Shown piece after piece: positions 3,981 to 6,189 of a stretch of 6,189 nt of DNA (position 1 is the stretch's first letter; every line of letters begins with the position of its first letter). Source of the DNA: Actinoplanes liguriensis. Lineage in GTDB: Bacteria > Actinomycetota > Actinomycetes > Mycobacteriales > Micromonosporaceae. Below the pieces are notes generated by a model, which was given only the letters and a program-made list of their open reading frames with translations, had not been told where the DNA came from and ran no database searches. The DNA is taken from positions 147,016 through 153,204 of the forward strand of contig KL571198.1 in the NCBI GenBank assembly GCA_000715855.1. Reading direction: 5' to 3'. Both the position numbers and the translations under genes were made by a program.

Positions 3981-5550
3981 GACCACGGTGGACCTGGTCG
4001 CACACGACGGCGGCATGCGCGTCGGGGTGCTGCGGCTGCGGTTCGGCGGGGAGGTGCGGCTCACCGAGGTGGAGCAGTACAAGCTGCGCACCTTCGCGTC
4101 GGCGGTCTGCACGGCGATCCGCAATGCTCAGGCGTACGCGGAACTCGCGCGCATCGCCGCGGAGAACGAGCACGCCGCCACCCACGATCCGCTCACCGGG
4201 TTGCCGAACCGGCGCCAGCTGTACGACCGCGCCGGCCGCCTCTTCACCGACCCCGGCCACGACGGCCTGGTAGCGCTGCTGCTCATCGACCTGAACCACT
4301 TCAAAGAGGTGAACGACACCCTCGGGCACGCGGCCGGCGACGACGTCCTGCGCGAGGTGGCGCGCCGGCTGAACAACGCGGCGGAGCCCGGTGACCTGGT
4401 CGCCCGGCTCGGCGGCGACGAGTTCGCGGTGCTGCTCGCCGGCCTGCCCACCCCCGCGCTGGCCGGGCACCGCGCGGCCACGATGCTCAGCGCGCTCGAG
4501 CCGGAGATCGACGTCGACGGCATGCTGATCACCGTCGAGGCGGCCGGCGGCATCGCGCTGGCGGCCGGCGCGGGCAGCGTCGAGGAGCTGATGCGGCGCG
4601 CCGACATCGCCATGTACCAGGCGAAACGCGCGGGCGAGCAGACCACGATCTACGCGCACGCGCGGGACACCACGGATGTGGACCGGCTGATGTTCACCGG
4701 CGAGCTGCGGCGCGCGGTCAGCGAACACGAGTTCACTGTGGACTTCCAGCCGATCGTCGACCTGGGCAGCGGCGAGGTGATCGCGGCGGAGGCCCTGGCC
4801 CGGTGGAAGCACCCCGACCAGGGCGACCTCACCCCGGTGCAGTTCCTCGACGCGGTCGAGCGCTCCGGGCAGCTGCCGGCGTTCGCCGACGCGGTCCTGG
4901 AACAGTCGCTGCTCGCCATGAAGACGTGGCGCGAGGCCGGCTTCGACCTGCCGGTCGCGGTCAACGTGTCGCCGCGCAGCCTGCTCGACCCGAGCTTCCC
5001 GGCCGCCGTACTGGCCCGGCTGGAACACCATGACGTGTCCCCCACGCTGCTGATCCTGGAACTCGCCGAGACGCTCACGATCAGTCAGATCGACGTGGTC
5101 GAGCAGACCCTCGCGGAGCTGCGCAACGCCGGTGTGCGGCTCGCCGTGGACGACTTCGGGACCGGGGTGTCCTCGCTCTCCGTGCTCTCCCGGATCCCGG
5201 TGCACGAACTCAAGATCGATCGGGAGTTCGTGGCCGCCGTGGAGACTGTCTCTTATACACATACCACCGTCGACCTGGCCCGCAACCTCCATCTGACGGT
5301 CGTGGCCGAAGGCGTGGAGAGCGAGCCGCAGCGACGGGCGCTGTGGGAGCTCGGGTGCGTCGCCGGTCAGGGGCGCCTGTTCGCCCGGCCGCTGTCCGCG
5401 GCGCGATTCGTCGGGACGCTGCAGCGCGGCTCCGGCGGACGACCCGGAATGCTCGCATCGGCGCTGCACGACGTCGGCGCGGTGGTGCGGATGCCGGCCC
5501 GACGGGCCGCCGGAGCAGGGAGATCTTCTCTGCCACACTTGCCCGCGTGA
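3928..5550 (+). CDS. GGDEF/EAL c-di-GMP protein, C-terminal catalytic part (starts in adapter sequence)
   Basis: The first codons (MCIRDS) are adapter-coded; real protein begins at about 3945. Residues 8-70 look like the end of a GAF-like domain. The GGDEF domain (about 85-242) shows DPLTGLPNRR, DLNHFKEVNDTLGHAAGDD and an intact GGDEF (4411-4425), so diguanylate cyclase activity is expected. The inhibitory I-site RxxD reads EPGD (4384-4395). The EAL domain (about 255-500) has EALARW (4789-4806), NVSPRSL, ELAE, DDFGTG, LKID, VVAEGVE and the late Gln, so the c-di-GMP phosphodiesterase residues look complete. Another adapter remnant at 5246-5262 inserts VSYTH in frame and replaces a short helical stretch before TVDLARNL. 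The tail after residue 500 is low in features. The TGA overlaps the next gene's GTG. The true gene is one ORF with the 3090 part, lacking part of GAF here. Confidence 0.9.
   Translation: MCIRDSSPLVRGPSRPGETTVDLVAHDGGMRVGVLRLRFGGEVRLTEVEQYKLRTFASAVCTAIRNAQAYAELARIAAENEHAATHDPLTGLPNRRQLYDRAGRLFTDPGHDGLVALLLIDLNHFKEVNDTLGHAAGDDVLREVARRLNNAAEPGDLVARLGGDEFAVLLAGLPTPALAGHRAATMLSALEPEIDVDGMLITVEAAGGIALAAGAGSVEELMRRADIAMYQAKRAGEQTTIYAHARDTTDVDRLMFTGELRRAVSEHEFTVDFQPIVDLGSGEVIAAEALARWKHPDQGDLTPVQFLDAVERSGQLPAFADAVLEQSLLAMKTWREAGFDLPVAVNVSPRSLLDPSFPAAVLARLEHHDVSPTLLILELAETLTISQIDVVEQTLAELRNAGVRLAVDDFGTGVSSLSVLSRIPVHELKIDREFVAAVETVSYTHTTVDLARNLHLTVVAEGVESEPQRRALWELGCVAGQGRLFARPLSAARFVGTLQRGSGGRPGMLASALHDVGAVVRMPARRAAGAGRSSLPHLPA
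5246..5262. other. Nextera/Tn5 mosaic-end remnant (artefact) inside the EAL domain
   Basis: CTGTCTCTTATACACAT equals 17 of the 19 bases of the reverse engineered mosaic end. It sits between LKIDREFVAAVE and TVDLARNLHLTVVAEGVE. Related EAL domains carry about ten more residues there, usually with a D-A-x-I-V pattern. The frame is kept by chance, so a gene caller would not notice. No 9-bp duplication flanks it. Confidence 0.95.
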
Positions 5551-6189
5551 CAAAACGCGTCGGTGAGCTGGCGGCCGATCTCGGGCTGTATCTGATCTCG
5601 GCGGCGTTCGCGCTCGTCACCGGGCTGACCTCGACGCTGCTGCCGCACCGGGCGTGGGGACTGATCGCCTGGTGGGGCTACCTGGCGGCGGTGCTGGTGG
5701 TGCTCGTCCAGCTCCTCGTGCGGTCCGTCTCCGGAGATCGTTTCCGGACCTGGCTCGCGTGGCTGACCTGGGCTGCCGTGGCACTTGTCCCGATGATCGT
5801 GGAGTCGGTGCAGCGGGCCGCCGGGCGCACCGATCGCGCGCAGGAGGAGGTCCTCGTCGTCGAGGCGATGGGGAAGTCGCTGCTCGAGCACGGGACGCCG
5901 TACCTGAGCCGCGCCGACATCGCCGCGCTTCCGATCGACGAGCGGCTGATGGGCTACCGGCCGTACCAGCCCGGTATGGCGATCTTCGGGCTTCCACGGG
6001 CGCTCGCTGGTGATCATTGGTGGACAGATGCGCGGGTCTGGTTCGCGATCACCGCGGTGCTCGCGGTGGGCTCGGCGGTTGCGCTCCTGCGTTCTTTCAA
6101 GGCTTTTCCCGTACGGGCGATTCAGGCGGCCACCGTGCTCCCGGTGACCGCGTTGACGCTGGCGACGGGTGGTGACGACATTCCGGTGC
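5547..6189 (+). CDS. Polytopic membrane protein, possible GT-C/GT87-like glycosyltransferase (3' end outside window)
   Basis: An open frame of 214 codons runs from GTG at 5547 to the window edge without a stop. The GTG overlaps the TGA of the GGDEF/EAL gene (GTGA), so it is probably in the same operon. No ribosome site is seen at a normal distance; CACACT seven bases before the GTG could be a -10 box for a second, leaderless transcript. Hydrophobic segments lie near residues 12-33, 37-58, 68-88, 162-182 and 191-207. The loop between the third and fourth holds QEEVLVVEAMGKSLLEHGTP, MGYRPYQPGMAIFGLP and TDARVWF, patterns I associate with actinobacterial GT87/DUF2029-type membrane mannosyltransferases, which use polyprenyl-phosphate sugars. 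That assignment is inference from style; the membrane topology is clear. If correct, it may act on cell-envelope glycans. Confidence 0.72.
   Translation, partial: MTKRVGELAADLGLYLISAAFALVTGLTSTLLPHRAWGLIAWWGYLAAVLVVLVQLLVRSVSGDRFRTWLAWLTWAAVALVPMIVESVQRAAGRTDRAQEEVLVVEAMGKSLLEHGTPYLSRADIAALPIDERLMGYRPYQPGMAIFGLPRALAGDHWWTDARVWFAITAVLAVGSAVALLRSFKAFPVRAIQAATVLPVTALTLATGGDDIPV

Noticed and set aside
1442..5262. The three mosaic ends as scars of natural Tn5/IS50 insertions
   Set aside because: Natural IS50 outer and inner ends differ from the engineered mosaic end seen here. There is no 9-bp target duplication, no transposase gene, and conserved protein sequence is missing at each site.
3667..5553. 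628-codon minus-strand ORF opposite the GGDEF/EAL gene
   Set aside because: Its plus-strand partner has strong domain matches. The antisense frame is open because of GC-rich codon bias, shows no domain, and itself contains adapter-coded residues.

Overview
The window looks like high-GC actinobacterial chromosome. The strong third-position G/C bias, the GTG starts, the 4-base start/stop overlaps and the protein styles would fit Micromonosporaceae such as Actinoplanes; the family placement is inference. It carries two divergent transcription units around a lower-GC intergenic region.

Left, minus strand (positions 49-2603): a compact molybdenum cofactor operon in the order moaC, mog/moaB, moeA, moaE. 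MoaC makes cyclic pyranopterin monophosphate, MoaE is the catalytic subunit of molybdopterin synthase, Mog adenylylates molybdopterin and MoeA inserts molybdate. moaA and moaD, which the pathway also needs, are not in the window. Genes overlap by GTGA or ATGA or sit 9 bases apart, so they are probably co-transcribed and partly translationally coupled.

Middle (2604-3089): the divergent control region. It holds a possible near-leaderless moaC promoter, several short inverted repeats, an 8-codon ORF (MRGSNDWG) with a very good Shine-Dalgarno sequence, and a leader of about 70 bases that can fold into consecutive hairpins ending exactly at the ribosome site of the next gene.

Right, plus strand (3090-5550): a large membrane-anchored c-di-GMP turnover protein with about seven membrane segments, remnants of a GAF-like domain, then GGDEF and EAL domains. 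It is followed, with a GTGA overlap, by a polytopic membrane protein that runs off the right edge and resembles actinobacterial GT-C/GT87-like glycosyltransferases.

The dominant anomaly is technical. Three sites (1442-1455, 3916-3944, 5246-5262) match the engineered Tn5 mosaic end used in Nextera tagmentation libraries. Each lies inside a conserved gene, at a point where conserved protein sequence is missing; two of the three change frame. moeA and the GGDEF/EAL gene are therefore almost certainly intact in the organism and broken only in this assembly. I see no convincing new defence or mobile system. The most interesting real biology is the short ORF plus structured leader in front of the c-di-GMP gene.
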